From the NCBI GenBank assembly GCA_020720045.1, contig DYPH01000003.1:30767-94766 (forward strand): a DNA stretch of 64,000 bases. Reading direction: 5' to 3'. The stretch comes from Sorangium cellulosum. GTDB lineage: Bacteria; Myxococcota_A; Polyangia; Polyangiales; Polyangiaceae. The notes below the pieces were generated by a model that was not told the DNA's origin, did not search any database, and was given only the letters and a program-made list of their open reading frames with translations. Within the stretch, counting starts at the first letter, position 1. Each line of letters starts with the position of its first letter. Below, piece by piece: positions 17,255 to 25,593 of the stretch. The position numbers and the translations under genes were made by a program.

Positions 17255-20200
17255 TCAGACGGAAGCGTCGTCGTCGTCGAGGAACTCACCGTGGCACTTC
17301 CGGAAGAGCTCCCCCGATCCGCAGGGGCAGACTTCATTCCGTTGAACCGCAGGCTTCTCCGGCTCAGGGATCGGCTCCGGGGCCGGCGGCCGCAGCGACC
17401 GGGCGGCGTCGTCCCCTTCGTACTCCTCACCGCCGGCCAGGAGGTGGAGCTCCTGCTGGCGGACGCGCGCCGCTTCGATTGCCTCGCGCTCGGCAGCGGC
17501 GATGTCATCTTCGCGGCGGAATTTCACGGAGAAGAGCTGGGTCACTGCGCTCGACGTGACCGAAGCCATCATCGTCACGAAGAGGTCGTAGCCCTCTTTC
17601 TTGTATTCCTGCTTCGGGTCGCGTTGGCCGTAGCCGCGGAGCCCGATGCCGTCCCGGAGATGCTCCATGTTCGTGAGGTGTTCGACCCACTGCTGGTCGA
17701 TCTCCGTCACATAGTAATGGCGGAAGACGCGGAGGAACAGTTCGGTTCCCGCCTCTTTTTCGCGATCCAAGAAGGCGACTTCCGCCTGCTTGTAGAGTTC
17801 GTGAGCAAGGTCAAAGAGATCGCCAATTTCGCTGTAATTGCCGGTCGGTTTGATGCCGAAGTGCTCAATGAAGCCCTGGCGGAGGCCCTTCCAGTCCCAG
17901 TCTTCGAAGGGTTTGTTGCGCGGGCAACATTCTTCAATGATGGCACCGATGCAGCCGTCCATGATGTCGAGGGCGCGTTCGCGCTGTTCGGTGAGGCTCT
18001 GCGCGATTTCGGCGACGAGGCGCTCGTGGAGCCCCTTCGGATCGTCCGCTTCCGACTCCTTGTAGGTCGTCTTGAAACCGTAAAATTCGTAGATCTCCCG
18101 CTGAACGCTCTCCAGGCTCTCGACGGTGGCGGCGTCGTCGAGCTTTGAGGGGCGCGGTGCGCCGCGAAAGGTCGCCGCATCGTTGCCGGTGCGGGTCTCT
18201 TTGCTCGTGCAGAACGCGAGCACCATCTGGGCGACGGTGTCCTTCACTTGATCGCGAAGGTGCGGAAGTTCCTTGATTTCCCGGCGGCGGCCCGTCGGCT
18301 TGCCTTCGTCGTCAAGGATCTCGGGGGCGTAGGTGCCAGCGAGGAGCGACTGACGGATGTCGTAGACCGTCTTCCGCTGCTGGTTCATGACGTCGTCGTA
18401 CTCAAGGACGTTCTTGCGCATGTCGAAGTTGCGCGCCTCGACCTTCCCCTGGGCGTCGACGATGCTCTTCGTCACCCACGGGTGCTCGATCGGCTCGTCG
18501 TCGGGGAGGCCCATGCGTTCCATGAGGACCTTCACGCGGTCGCCGCCGAAGATGCGCATGAGGTCGTCTTCGAGGCTGAGGAAGAAGCGGCTCGAACCAG
18601 GATCCCCCTGGCGGCCGGCGCGGCCACGGAGCTGGTTGTCGATGCGGCGGGAATCGTGGCGTTCGGTGCCGACGATGTGAAGACCGCCAAGTTCGCGAAC
18701 TTCTTCCCCTTCTGCCTTGCAGGAGCCTTCGTATTTTTCAACGGTCTCCTGGAAGGCCTCCGGCTCGGCGTCGGGATCGCGGTTCTGCTCTTTGAACTCA
18801 AGCTTCGCAAGCATCTCCGCGTTGCCGCCGAGGATGATGTCGGTGCCGCGGCCGGCCATGTTCGTCGAGACGGTGATCGCCCCTTTGCGCCCCGCCTGAG
18901 CGACGACGAAGGCTTCCTTCTCGTGCTGCTTGGCGTTCAACACCGCATAGGGGATCTTGCGACGGCGAAGAATGCTCGCAACGACCTCGCTCTTTTGCAC
19001 ATTCGTCGTGCCGACGAGCACTGGTTGTCCGCGCTCGTGGTACTCGAGGATTTCCTTCGCAACCGCGTCGAACTTTTCCCGCTCCGTCTTGTAGACGACG
19101 TCTTCAACGTCTTTTCGCTGGATCGGTTTGTTCGTCGGAATGACGACGACGTTCAAGTTGTAGGTCGAGTGGAACTCGGCCGCTTCCGTCTCAGCGGTAC
19201 CGGTCATCCCCCCGAGTTTCTTGTACAATCGGAAGAGGTTCTGGAAGGTAATCGTCGCGACGGTGCGCGATTCCTCCTGAATGCGGACGCCTTCCTTCGC
19301 TTCGACGGCCTGGTGAAGACCGTCACTCCAGCGGCGTCCGGGGAGGGCTCGACCGGTGAACTCGTCGACGATCATGACCTTCCCTTCGGAGGTCACGAGG
19401 TAGTTTACGTCGCGGACGAAGAGCGTATTCGCCTTCAGACACTGATTGAGAATATGCAGCGACTCGAGATTGACCGGGTCGAAGAGGTTCGCAAAGCCAA
19501 GGAGGCGCTGGGCGGCATCAATGCCGTCTTCCGTGAGCGAAACAGAGTGCCCTTTTTCGTCAACGACGTAGTGCTCATCCTTCTTGAGCTTCGGAATGAT
19601 CTCGGTAATGATCCGATACTTATCCGAAGATTCTTGCTGCTGACCGCTGATGATGAGCGGCGTGCGAGCTTCGTCGATGAGGATCGAGTCGGCCTCGTCG
19701 ATGATGGCGAAATTCAGCGGCCGCTGGACGTACTCCAGCGCAGAACGCTTCATATTATCGCGGAGATAGTCGAAGCCGAACTCGTTGTTCTGGCCGTAGG
19801 TGATGTCTGCTTGATAGGCGCCGCGCTTGTCCCCTTCATCCTGGGAATTGACGACGACGCCGGTCTTCAAACCGAGAAAGCCGTAAAGCTTCCCCATCAC
19901 TTCCGCGTCACGACGGGCGAGGTAGTCGTTGACGGTAACGACGTGAACGCCCTTTCCATCGAGGGCATTCAAATAGGAAGGGAGCGTCGCGACGAGCGTC
20001 TTCCCTTCGCCGGTACGCATTTCGGCGATATTCCCGCGGTGGAGCGTCATCCCGCCGATGAGCTGGACGTCGTAGTGGCGCATGCGAAGAACGCGCTTCG
20101 CCCCTTCCCGACACACAGCGAACGCCTCGGGAAGGAGGTCATCAAGAGACGCTCCGTTCTCGATTTTTTGACGGAATTCAGGCGTTTTCGCCTGCAGCTC

Positions 20201-20323
20201 CGCGTCCGACAGCTTCGCAAAGCGGGCGTCGTACTTGTTGATCTCTTCAACGAGGGGTTGGAGCTTCTTGAGCTCGCGCTCGTTGGAAGTTCCGAGAAGC
20301 TTCTTGAGGGCCCAGGCGAACAT
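17255..20323 (-). CDS. secA: Preprotein translocase ATPase SecA
   Basis: SecA drives unfolded preproteins through SecYEG by ATP hydrolysis. Walker A (TGEGKT) lies at 104-109, and the DEAD-type Walker B is in FAIIDEADSILIDEARTP. The preprotein cross-linking, helical wing and scaffold regions follow in order. The last residues form the SEC-C zinc motif CPCGSGELFRKCH used to bind SecB or the ribosome. At 1022 residues it is about 100 longer than the E. coli protein; the extra length lies in the C-terminal half and the Pro/Glu-rich linker before the zinc motif. The ATG at 20323 gives the standard N-terminus. No neighbour is a secretion gene. Confidence 0.97.
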   Translation of the reverse strand: MFAWALKKLLGTSNERELKKLQPLVEEINKYDARFAKLSDAELQAKTPEFRQKIENGASLDDLLPEAFAVCREGAKRVLRMRHYDVQLIGGMTLHRGNIAEMRTGEGKTLVATLPSYLNALDGKGVHVVTVNDYLARRDAEVMGKLYGFLGLKTGVVVNSQDEGDKRGAYQADITYGQNNEFGFDYLRDNMKRSALEYVQRPLNFAIIDEADSILIDEARTPLIISGQQQESSDKYRIITEIIPKLKKDEHYVVDEKGHSVSLTEDGIDAAQRLLGFANLFDPVNLESLHILNQCLKANTLFVRDVNYLVTSEGKVMIVDEFTGRALPGRRWSDGLHQAVEAKEGVRIQEESRTVATITFQNLFRLYKKLGGMTGTAETEAAEFHSTYNLNVVVIPTNKPIQRKDVEDVVYKTEREKFDAVAKEILEYHERGQPVLVGTTNVQKSEVVASILRRRKIPYAVLNAKQHEKEAFVVAQAGRKGAITVSTNMAGRGTDIILGGNAEMLAKLEFKEQNRDPDAEPEAFQETVEKYEGSCKAEGEEVRELGGLHIVGTERHDSRRIDNQLRGRAGRQGDPGSSRFFLSLEDDLMRIFGGDRVKVLMERMGLPDDEPIEHPWVTKSIVDAQGKVEARNFDMRKNVLEYDDVMNQQRKTVYDIRQSLLAGTYAPEILDDEGKPTGRRREIKELPHLRDQVKDTVAQMVLAFCTSKETRTGNDAATFRGAPRPSKLDDAATVESLESVQREIYEFYGFKTTYKESEADDPKGLHERLVAEIAQSLTEQRERALDIMDGCIGAIIEECCPRNKPFEDWDWKGLRQGFIEHFGIKPTGNYSEIGDLFDLAHELYKQAEVAFLDREKEAGTELFLRVFRHYYVTEIDQQWVEHLTNMEHLRDGIGLRGYGQRDPKQEYKKEGYDLFVTMMASVTSSAVTQLFSVKFRREDDIAAAEREAIEAARVRQQELHLLAGGEEYEGDDAARSLRPPAPEPIPEPEKPAVQRNEVCPCGSGELFRKCHGEFLDDDDASV

Positions 20324-20385
20324 GTCGGCGGGACCGTAATACGTCGGCGCCGATTTAGTAGAGTCTTCGGCGCGCTTTTCGCACG

Positions 20386-20709
20386 TTACTTGCTGAAGCC
20401 GCTCGGGCCGAGGGCGAACCAGGCGATCGCGAGGAGGAGGACGACCGTGAGCGCCACAAGAATCACGTTTGACGGGCGCGTCGCGACCGACCAGCCGTCC
20501 CCGTAGAACTTCCCCTTCGAGCGCTGACGGAGCTTCGTCTGCACTCCTTGAAGGATTTCGCCCTCTTCCGGCGCTGCCGGGGCGGCGAGCGCCTCGCGAA
20601 GGAGCGCCTTGTACTGGGCGCTGTCGGGCATGGCATCCGGGTCGAAGTCGTCTTCCGGGGCGTCGGGTGCGTTCTGCTTCGTGGGGGCCTGCTTGTCGGT
20701 CTCACTCAT
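20386..20709 (-). CDS. Small tail-anchored membrane protein downstream of an ECF sigma gene
   Basis: The 107-residue protein is acidic and soluble for 75 residues, then has one membrane helix (about 82-101, VILVALTVVLLLAIAWFAL) and a short tail. There is no zinc-binding H-x-x-x-C-x-x-C motif of classical ZAS anti-sigma factors. It starts three bases after the sigma-factor stop, so the two are surely co-transcribed. Position and topology make an anti-sigma or sigma-linked sensor role plausible, but no family match is seen. Confidence 0.75.
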   Translation of the reverse strand: MSETDKQAPTKQNAPDAPEDDFDPDAMPDSAQYKALLREALAAPAAPEEGEILQGVQTKLRQRSKGKFYGDGWSVATRPSNVILVALTVVLLLAIAWFALGPSGFSK

Positions 20710-20712
20710 GGC

Positions 20713-21456
20713 TTATTTCCGCTTCTCCGGCACATCCCCCCGAAGACCCCCATTGGGACCGAGTTCTTTTTCCAGGATCTCTTTGAGGATTCCGCGGGCG
20801 CGAAAAATCCGCGATTTGACCGTCCCCTCATTGATCTCAAGAATCACTGCAATCTCTTCGTAGGAGAGCTCTTCGACGTCGCGCAGAATCAGTGCTTCCC
20901 GATAGACTACGTCGATACGCGCCATCGCCGCCTGGACAATTCCGATCATCTGTCGGCTTGAGGTCGCTTCGTCGGGCCGCGGAATCGATGCGACGACGAC
21001 GCCCGCTTGCGTCCCCCCGTCGAGGCGCTCTTGGATTTCCTCGTACTCGCGCTGCTTCGATTCTTTCCGCACACGACCGTAGGCCATGCGGTTCTTCGTA
21101 ACATTGATCGCGATGCGGTAAATCCACGTAGAAAGCTTCGAATCACCGCGAAATTCATGAATGTGTTTGAAGACGCGAATGAAGACCTCTTGGGTGATCT
21201 CTTTCGCGTCTTCCGGCTTCCCGATCATGCGGCAGACGAGCACGTAAATGCGGCGCTCGTAGAGCCGAACCAGCTTGCTAAATGCGCGCTCGTCCCGCGC
21301 CACAAGGCGGGCGAGGTAGGCGCTTTCCGGTTCGTCGTCAGGCTGAGACAAGGGGTCTACGATCGGGCGTAAAAGGGAATCTTCGGGCGGTGGGCCGTCG
21401 TCGGCTGTCGACTCGGCAACGTACGGCACCATGGCCGAATCGCGAAAGCCATTCAT
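20713..21456 (-). CDS. ECF-type RNA polymerase sigma factor (sigma-70 family)
   Basis: The 247-residue protein has a nonconserved N-terminus of about 45 residues. Region 2 follows (about 50-120; AFSKLVRLYERRIYVLV, then EDAKEITQEVFIRVFKHI, then KLSTWIYRIAINVTKNR), with region 4 near 175-235 (REALILRDVEELSYEEIA, then EGTVKSRIFRARGIL). This two-region layout defines group 4 sigma factors. It binds core RNA polymerase and directs stress or envelope genes. The next gene encodes a single-span membrane protein. A GGAAC-type promoter candidate lies just upstream. An alternative start is the ATG at 21432. Confidence 0.92.
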   Translation of the reverse strand: MNGFRDSAMVPYVAESTADDGPPPEDSLLRPIVDPLSQPDDEPESAYLARLVARDERAFSKLVRLYERRIYVLVCRMIGKPEDAKEITQEVFIRVFKHIHEFRGDSKLSTWIYRIAINVTKNRMAYGRVRKESKQREYEEIQERLDGGTQAGVVVASIPRPDEATSSRQMIGIVQAAMARIDVVYREALILRDVEELSYEEIAVILEINEGTVKSRIFRARGILKEILEKELGPNGGLRGDVPEKRK

Positions 21457-21467
21457 TGCGGGGCGGC

Positions 21468-21495
21468 GCAGACCGGGGGTGCCCCGTTCCGTTCC
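21468..21495 (-). promoter_or_regulatory. Candidate ECF (RpoE-type) promoter for autoregulation
   Basis: On the minus strand GGAACGG (21495-21489) is followed 16 bases later by TCTGC (21472-21468), close to the RpoE-type pattern GGAAC-N16-TCTGA. It lies 11 bases before the ATG at 21456, which would leave a very short leader unless translation starts at 21432. Found by eye only. Confidence 0.3.
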
Positions 21496-21569
21496 GGCGA
21501 AGATCGGTGCGAGCGTCGATTTCCCGAGCGGACGCCGTCCACTTCGCGCAAGAAGGGGCCCGACTCCCG

Positions 21570-21716
21570 ATGGACGACTCCGCCGAACCCGTCAAACCGA
21601 CTCCTGACATCGCGCCCCCGCGGTCGTGGTGGGCGCGCGTGCCTCGCTGGGCGTGGGTCTCGGCGTCGGGACCGATCGCCTACGTGCTTTTTTACGTCGT
21701 CTGGCGGCTCGCCTAG
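21570..21716 (+). CDS. Small single-span membrane protein
   Basis: The ATG at 21570 opens 48 residues: an acidic/Pro-rich N-terminus, then an aromatic-rich helix (about 22-45, with WWARVPRWAW before it). It would be a tiny inner-membrane protein. A purine-rich stretch (AGAAGGGG) precedes the start by about 10 bases. It diverges from the sigma factor and converges on a lipoprotein gene seven bases away. The evidence is only the start context and clean topology. Confidence 0.45.
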   Translation: MDDSAEPVKPTPDIAPPRSWWARVPRWAWVSASGPIAYVLFYVVWRLA

Positions 21717-21723
21717 GCTTCGC

Positions 21724-22380
21724 TCAGCGGTCGAGCGTCGGTCCGCGCACAATTTCCCCGGTAAGTCCAAGGGCATAGACGCGTAGTGACTTCCCCGGTT
21801 TCGCGGCGGAATCGGCAGGGATGTACAGGCGAACGGTGCGTGTGCCGTTCTTGAAGGTGCCCGTTGGGAGCGCGCCGTTGGCCCCGTTGAGGCGGGTCTC
21901 CCCCTCGAAGACCGCGATTCCTGCTGTCTTTCCGCCTTGATAGGCGAGGGCGAGCTCGCCCGGCTGGAATTCTTTTCCGGTCAACGTGTCGGCCTGGAAG
22001 GCGCCGCTCGCCCCTCCGCGCGCATCGACGGCGGCGACAAAGAGGGCGGTGACCGCCCCCTCAAGGGTGACGTCGAAGGAGAGGTCGTTCTTCCCATCTG
22101 GGGAAAACTCGCCGTCTTTTTCACCGATGCGGTCGACGACTCCCGAATCCGAAGCGCGGGTAAACTTTAGGATTTTTGCATCTTGAGGCGGCGCTTCGAC
22201 CGGTACTGCGGTAGCGCTGCGGCTGGGTGCGTTTGTCTCCGCGGGCGAGGCCGAAGGGGCACCTCCGTCGAGTGGCTCCCCGCTCGCCGACGGATGGGCG
22301 GCTCCCCCCTTCGTCGGCGACGAACAGGCGGCTAGGCCGACAAGGAACGGTGCGACCAGAATCACGGACGATCGTGCCAT
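21724..22380 (-). CDS. Hypothetical lipoprotein
   Basis: The ATG at 22380 gives 218 residues with a signal peptide and lipobox (LVGLAAC); the longer frame to 22449 is less likely because it hides the signal. A Ser/Ala/Pro/Gly linker (about 20-65) follows. The folded part (about 70-218) looks all-beta with no further Cys, and alternates hydrophobic strands such as DLSFDVTLEG and TVRLYIPAD. No family is recognised. A hairpin in its leader separates it from the upstream lipoprotein gene. Confidence 0.72.
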   Translation of the reverse strand: MARSSVILVAPFLVGLAACSSPTKGGAAHPSASGEPLDGGAPSASPAETNAPSRSATAVPVEAPPQDAKILKFTRASDSGVVDRIGEKDGEFSPDGKNDLSFDVTLEGAVTALFVAAVDARGGASGAFQADTLTGKEFQPGELALAYQGGKTAGIAVFEGETRLNGANGALPTGTFKNGTRTVRLYIPADSAAKPGKSLRVYALGLTGEIVRGPTLDR

Positions 22381-22397
22381 GCGGCCTACCGAAACAG

Positions 22398-22436
22398 AAA
22401 GCGGGCCTCCGCGCAAGATTTGCGGGGCCCGCTTTT
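22398..22436 (-). terminator. Hairpin terminator upstream of the 21724-22380 gene
   Basis: AAAGCGGGCC (22398-22407) pairs with GGCCCGCTTT (22426-22435) around an 18-base loop. It lies after the stop of the YPQGQQ lipoprotein gene (minus strand, ends 22488). The T tract on that strand is short (TTTCTGTTT). Confidence 0.65.
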
Positions 22437-22487
22437 CGTAAAGATTCAAGGATTACTGGTATTTAACCAGCACATCCTTGTTTGCGA

Positions 22488-23300
22488 TCACTTCGAGTAG
22501 AGCTGGGCGGCCGCCATGCCGGCGCCCTTCGACATCGTCACGACGACCTTGGCCGTGAGCGGCAGCGGCGACATCGTCTTGACGCAGTTCTTGCCGCCGA
22601 GAACGACCTTCGAGCCGGTCATCGACGGGGTGCCCGAGGCGCTGTTCGCCGGGAGCTGCATGCCAGGGACGACCGTCGTGATGATGATCTGCGCATCGAG
22701 CTGGGAGCCGGGGCCGATGCTGTCGCCAACGACCGAGTAGCACTTGCCCGGCTGGAGGTTGAAGGTCTGCTCAAGGGTCTGGCCGGTCTGGAAATTACCG
22801 GAGATCACAGCACCATCGGCGCTTCCGGCCGATTCTGCGGCGGCGGTCTGGCCGAGGAGCGAGGTGGCTGCGGCGGCGACGTTCGGGTCGAGGGGCTGGG
22901 CGGTTCCGCCCGTGGCGCCGCCAGCCGTTGCACCGGTGCCGCCTGCCTGGCCGCCAGCCGGGAAGCCGGGGAAGTTCCAGCCGGCGGGGGCGGTGCCGGT
23001 GCCTGCCGGGGCCGCCGTGCCGGTTGCGGCCGGCTGCGTGTACGTGCCCTGCTGGCCCTGCGGATACTGCTGGCCCTGCGGATACTGCTGGCCCTGCGGA
23101 TACTGCTGGCCTTGCGGGTACTGACCCTGCTGGCCTTGCGGGTACTGACCCTGCTGGCCCTGCGGGTACTGGCCCTGCTGACCTTGCGGATACTGCTGGT
23201 TCACGTTCTGGGCCGTGTTCGGAGGAGTCTCCTCTTTGCCGCACGCGGCGCTGGAGACGGAAAGGACCACGAGCGGAAGCAGGTACAGAGAGTATTTCAC
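22488..23300 (-). CDS. Repeat-containing lipoprotein (YPQGQQ repeats)
   Basis: The GTG at 23300 has GGAG upstream and begins a signal peptide with lipobox (SVSSAAC). The 270-residue product continues with about eight YPQGQQ or YPQGQQGQ units (about 37-88), then a Gly/Ala/Thr/Pro stretch. The C-terminal domain of about 130 residues contains LQPGKCYSVVGDS and a second Cys (GGKNCVK), probably disulfide-linked. The C-terminal domain looks like a compact beta domain; its family is not recognised. The repeat length probably varies between strains. Confidence 0.75.
   Translation of the reverse strand: MKYSLYLLPLVVLSVSSAACGKEETPPNTAQNVNQQYPQGQQGQYPQGQQGQYPQGQQGQYPQGQQYPQGQQYPQGQQYPQGQQGTYTQPAATGTAAPAGTGTAPAGWNFPGFPAGGQAGGTGATAGGATGGTAQPLDPNVAAAATSLLGQTAAAESAGSADGAVISGNFQTGQTLEQTFNLQPGKCYSVVGDSIGPGSQLDAQIIITTVVPGMQLPANSASGTPSMTGSKVVLGGKNCVKTMSPLPLTAKVVVTMSKGAGMAAAQLYSK
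23049..23196 (-). repeat. Tandem coding repeat (18- and 24-bp units, YPQGQQ)
   Basis: Three 18-bp units (TGCTGGCCCTGCGGATAC on the plus strand) are followed by 24-bp variants with an extra Gly-Gln. The units differ slightly at synonymous sites, so they are not a recent slippage array throughout. Confidence 0.88.
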
Positions 23301-23529
23301 GGAAGACTCCTTAGGACGTTCGGGCTCGGCGGTCCGAGCGTAGGCGGGCAAAGAAGACGACTACGCTCGGAAAATACGCGAGGAGCCGTCCGGGATTCGG
23401 CAAGGGCCACCGCGCGGTTGAGAGCGAGGCAGACCTTAGCCGCACCTTCGACGGAGCGGAACCGAGATCCTTATGTAAAGAATCGGCGGCTTCCGCCCCG
23501 ACCTTACAGCGGTGACCGGCGTTTGGCGC

Positions 23530-24633
23530 CTAAACCGCGGGCGCCGGCGGAAGGAGAATCGTGAAGGCGGCCCCGCCTTCTGGGGCGTTTCGTCCGGTGA
23601 CGCTGCCGCCGTGGGCCTCAACGATGCGTTTCACCAAGGCGAGGCCCAACCCGGTGCTGGGGCCGTCCGGTGTGGGGGATCCTTCGCGGACGGCACTTCG
23701 ATAAAAGGGCTCAAATACGCGCTCTTCATCGCCGTTTCGGAGGCCGGGCCCCCGATCGTGGACGGTAAAGGCAACGCCGTTGCCGTTGGCGGCGGCGACC
23801 ACGGAGAATGTGGCGACACCGCCCCCATGACGGCGGGCATTCTGAAGGAGGTTCGCGAGGGCGCGGACGACGAGGGTGAGGTCGACAGAGAGCTCGGGGA
23901 GGTCTTCGTCGACGGAGAGAACTTCTGGAGGAGTTTCCGCCGCTTCGAGGGCGCTCGTTGCCAGTTCGGCGGCGGTGTGAACGCTCCGCGTGAGGGCGCC
24001 GAAATCGATTCGGGAACCGGCAAGGAGATCGCCGACAAGCCGGTCGACGGCGGCGACCTCGTCATCGACGGCGGCGAGGTGGGTCGTTGTCGTCGCGGCA
24101 TCGGCCTCGCGGGCGAGCTCGGTGTGCAGGCGAATTCGGGCGAGAGGCGAGCGAATCTCGTGGGATACCGTCGCGAGGAGGGCGCGCTGGTCGGCGACTT
24201 GGCGCTCGATGCGGGCCGCCATGTCGTTGAAGGTCTTCGCGATCACGAAGGCCTCGCCGTGGCGGGGATGCACGTAAGGGACGCGGACGGAAAGGTCGCC
24301 GCGACCGAAGGCAGCGGCGGCGCGGAGGAGCGCTCCGAGCGGGCGTGTCAGGCGGCGCGCGAGCATGCTGGAGGCGCCCCAGAGGGCCAAAAGCGCAATC
24401 CCGATGGCGAGCCAGGGCGGGCGGTGCCCTTCCCGGTGCTCGAAGATGGCGCCGAGCCCATGGAGAACGAGGGCCGTGATCGCGATCGTCCCGCCGAAGC
24501 CGAAAAAGAGCGCCTTCCGCAGGTGCCACGCGACGTAGCGGGTAACCGGAAGCTTCCACGGCCTACCTCGATGAATTCCTTCGAGATAGGGCGGCTGACG
24601 GTGGGGATGCCGACGCCCACTTCTGGGTCCCAT
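23530..24633 (-). CDS. Sensor histidine kinase (two-component system)
   Basis: The 367-residue protein has two membrane segments (about 40-62 and 73-92) with a very short external loop, then a HAMP-like linker (about 93-145). The H-box is VSHEIRSPLARIRLH with H158 as phosphoryl acceptor. The HATPase core has N box NLLQNARRHG, G1 DRGPGL, and G2 GLGLALVKRIVEAHGG. The tiny sensor loop fits kinases controlled by a periplasmic accessory protein; one is encoded upstream in the same operon (25590-26132). It starts two bases after the response regulator stop. It may start a few codons downstream. Confidence 0.92.
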   Translation of the reverse strand: MGPRSGRRHPHRQPPYLEGIHRGRPWKLPVTRYVAWHLRKALFFGFGGTIAITALVLHGLGAIFEHREGHRPPWLAIGIALLALWGASSMLARRLTRPLGALLRAAAAFGRGDLSVRVPYVHPRHGEAFVIAKTFNDMAARIERQVADQRALLATVSHEIRSPLARIRLHTELAREADAATTTTHLAAVDDEVAAVDRLVGDLLAGSRIDFGALTRSVHTAAELATSALEAAETPPEVLSVDEDLPELSVDLTLVVRALANLLQNARRHGGGVATFSVVAAANGNGVAFTVHDRGPGLRNGDEERVFEPFYRSAVREGSPTPDGPSTGLGLALVKRIVEAHGGSVTGRNAPEGGAAFTILLPPAPAV

Positions 24634-24635
24634 CG

Positions 24636-25319
24636 CTAGACCTCATCCTTGGTGAAGACGTAGCCGACGCCGCGGACCGTCTTGATGCGGCGGGGCGTCT
24701 TCGGATCGTCGCCGAGCTTCTGGCGGAGGTGGGAGATGTGGACGTCGACGGTGCGATCGCCGACAACGACGTCGCTCCGGCCTGCCTCGGCGAGGAGTGT
24801 GTCGCGGGGGACGACGCGCCCCGCCCGTCGCGCGAGGGCGTGGAGGAGGTCGAATTCGAGGCCGGTGAGCTCGATCCGGGCGTCGCCGTCGCGGACTTCG
24901 CGGGTGCCGAGATCGAGGACGAGGGGGCCGACGCGGAGCTCGGCGACGGGGCCGTTTGGGGAGACGCGACGGAGCACCGCACGGAGTCGTGCAAGCAATT
25001 CGCGGGGTCCGAAGGGTTTCGGGAGGTAGTCGTCGGCGCCGACCTCGAGACCAACCACCCGATCGGTCTCGTCCCCTTTTGCGGTCAGCATCACGACGGG
25101 GACGTTCGAGCGGAGGCGGAGGCGCCGGAGCACCTCGAGGCCGTCGATGCCGGGGAGCATGACGTCGAGGATCACGGCGTCGACCGCCTCGGCGGCAAAC
25201 CGGGCGAGCCCCGCTTCGCCGTCGGGCGCTGTGACGACGACGACGCCGTTCCGCGTGAGGTACTCCTCGACGAGGGCGCGGAGACGGAGGTCATCGTCAA
25301 TCAGCAGCACTTTGGGCAT
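24636..25319 (-). CDS. OmpR-family response regulator
   Basis: The ATG at 25319 begins the receiver domain MPKVLLIDDDLRLR. The phosphorylated Asp is in AVILDVMLPG and the conserved Lys in LTAKGDETD. The C-terminal winged helix (about 130-225) has the OmpR/PhoB pattern, ending VRGVGYVF. The 227-residue length is standard. It is co-transcribed with the histidine kinase downstream and two exported-protein genes upstream, and should control envelope or metal stress genes, likely including its own operon. Confidence 0.93.
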   Translation of the reverse strand: MPKVLLIDDDLRLRALVEEYLTRNGVVVVTAPDGEAGLARFAAEAVDAVILDVMLPGIDGLEVLRRLRLRSNVPVVMLTAKGDETDRVVGLEVGADDYLPKPFGPRELLARLRAVLRRVSPNGPVAELRVGPLVLDLGTREVRDGDARIELTGLEFDLLHALARRAGRVVPRDTLLAEAGRSDVVVGDRTVDVHISHLRQKLGDDPKTPRRIKTVRGVGYVFTKDEV

Positions 25320-25593
25320 GGCGGAGGCTTTTAGCGCGCGTCGCCGGGCGGCGTCGCGTTCTCCCCCGCGGATCGCGCTCCCGGGGGGCGCGTTCGCGGT
25401 CACTTCGAGCGTTTTCCGCGGCGCGCACACAGGTCGCGGCGACGCGATCTTCGAAGGTCGGCGCGCGGCCCCCGGCGTGGCAGCCGTGGCGGCGGAGGTC
25501 GTGGAAGCCGGAGGCGAAGCCGGCGACGGTCCCGACGGCGAGGAGGGCCGCGAGCACTTTACGGGCGATTTTCGCGCGGAATTCCGGGTTCAT
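25297..25593 (-). CDS. Small hypothetical protein between a Spy/CpxP-like gene and its response regulator
   Basis: The ATG at 25593 overlaps the upstream stop (ATGA), and the 3' end overlaps the response regulator start by 23 bases. It encodes 98 residues with a hydrophobic segment (about 11-30) and a His/Cys patch (FHDLRRHGCHAGG), then a strongly Arg-rich tail. The patch suggests metal contact; the tail may be partly fortuitous coding. No family recognised. Confidence 0.55.
   Translation of the reverse strand: MNPEFRAKIARKVLAALLAVGTVAGFASGFHDLRRHGCHAGGRAPTFEDRVAATCVRAAENARSDRERAPRERDPRGRTRRRPATRAKSLRHAQSAAD

Noticed and set aside
18248-20506. Long open frame opposite secA
   Set aside because: SecA motifs are complete on the minus strand. 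The antisense product matches no domain.
23049-23196. CRISPR-like periodic repeat
   Set aside because: The repeats are coding, with no unique spacers, and lie in frame in a lipoprotein gene.
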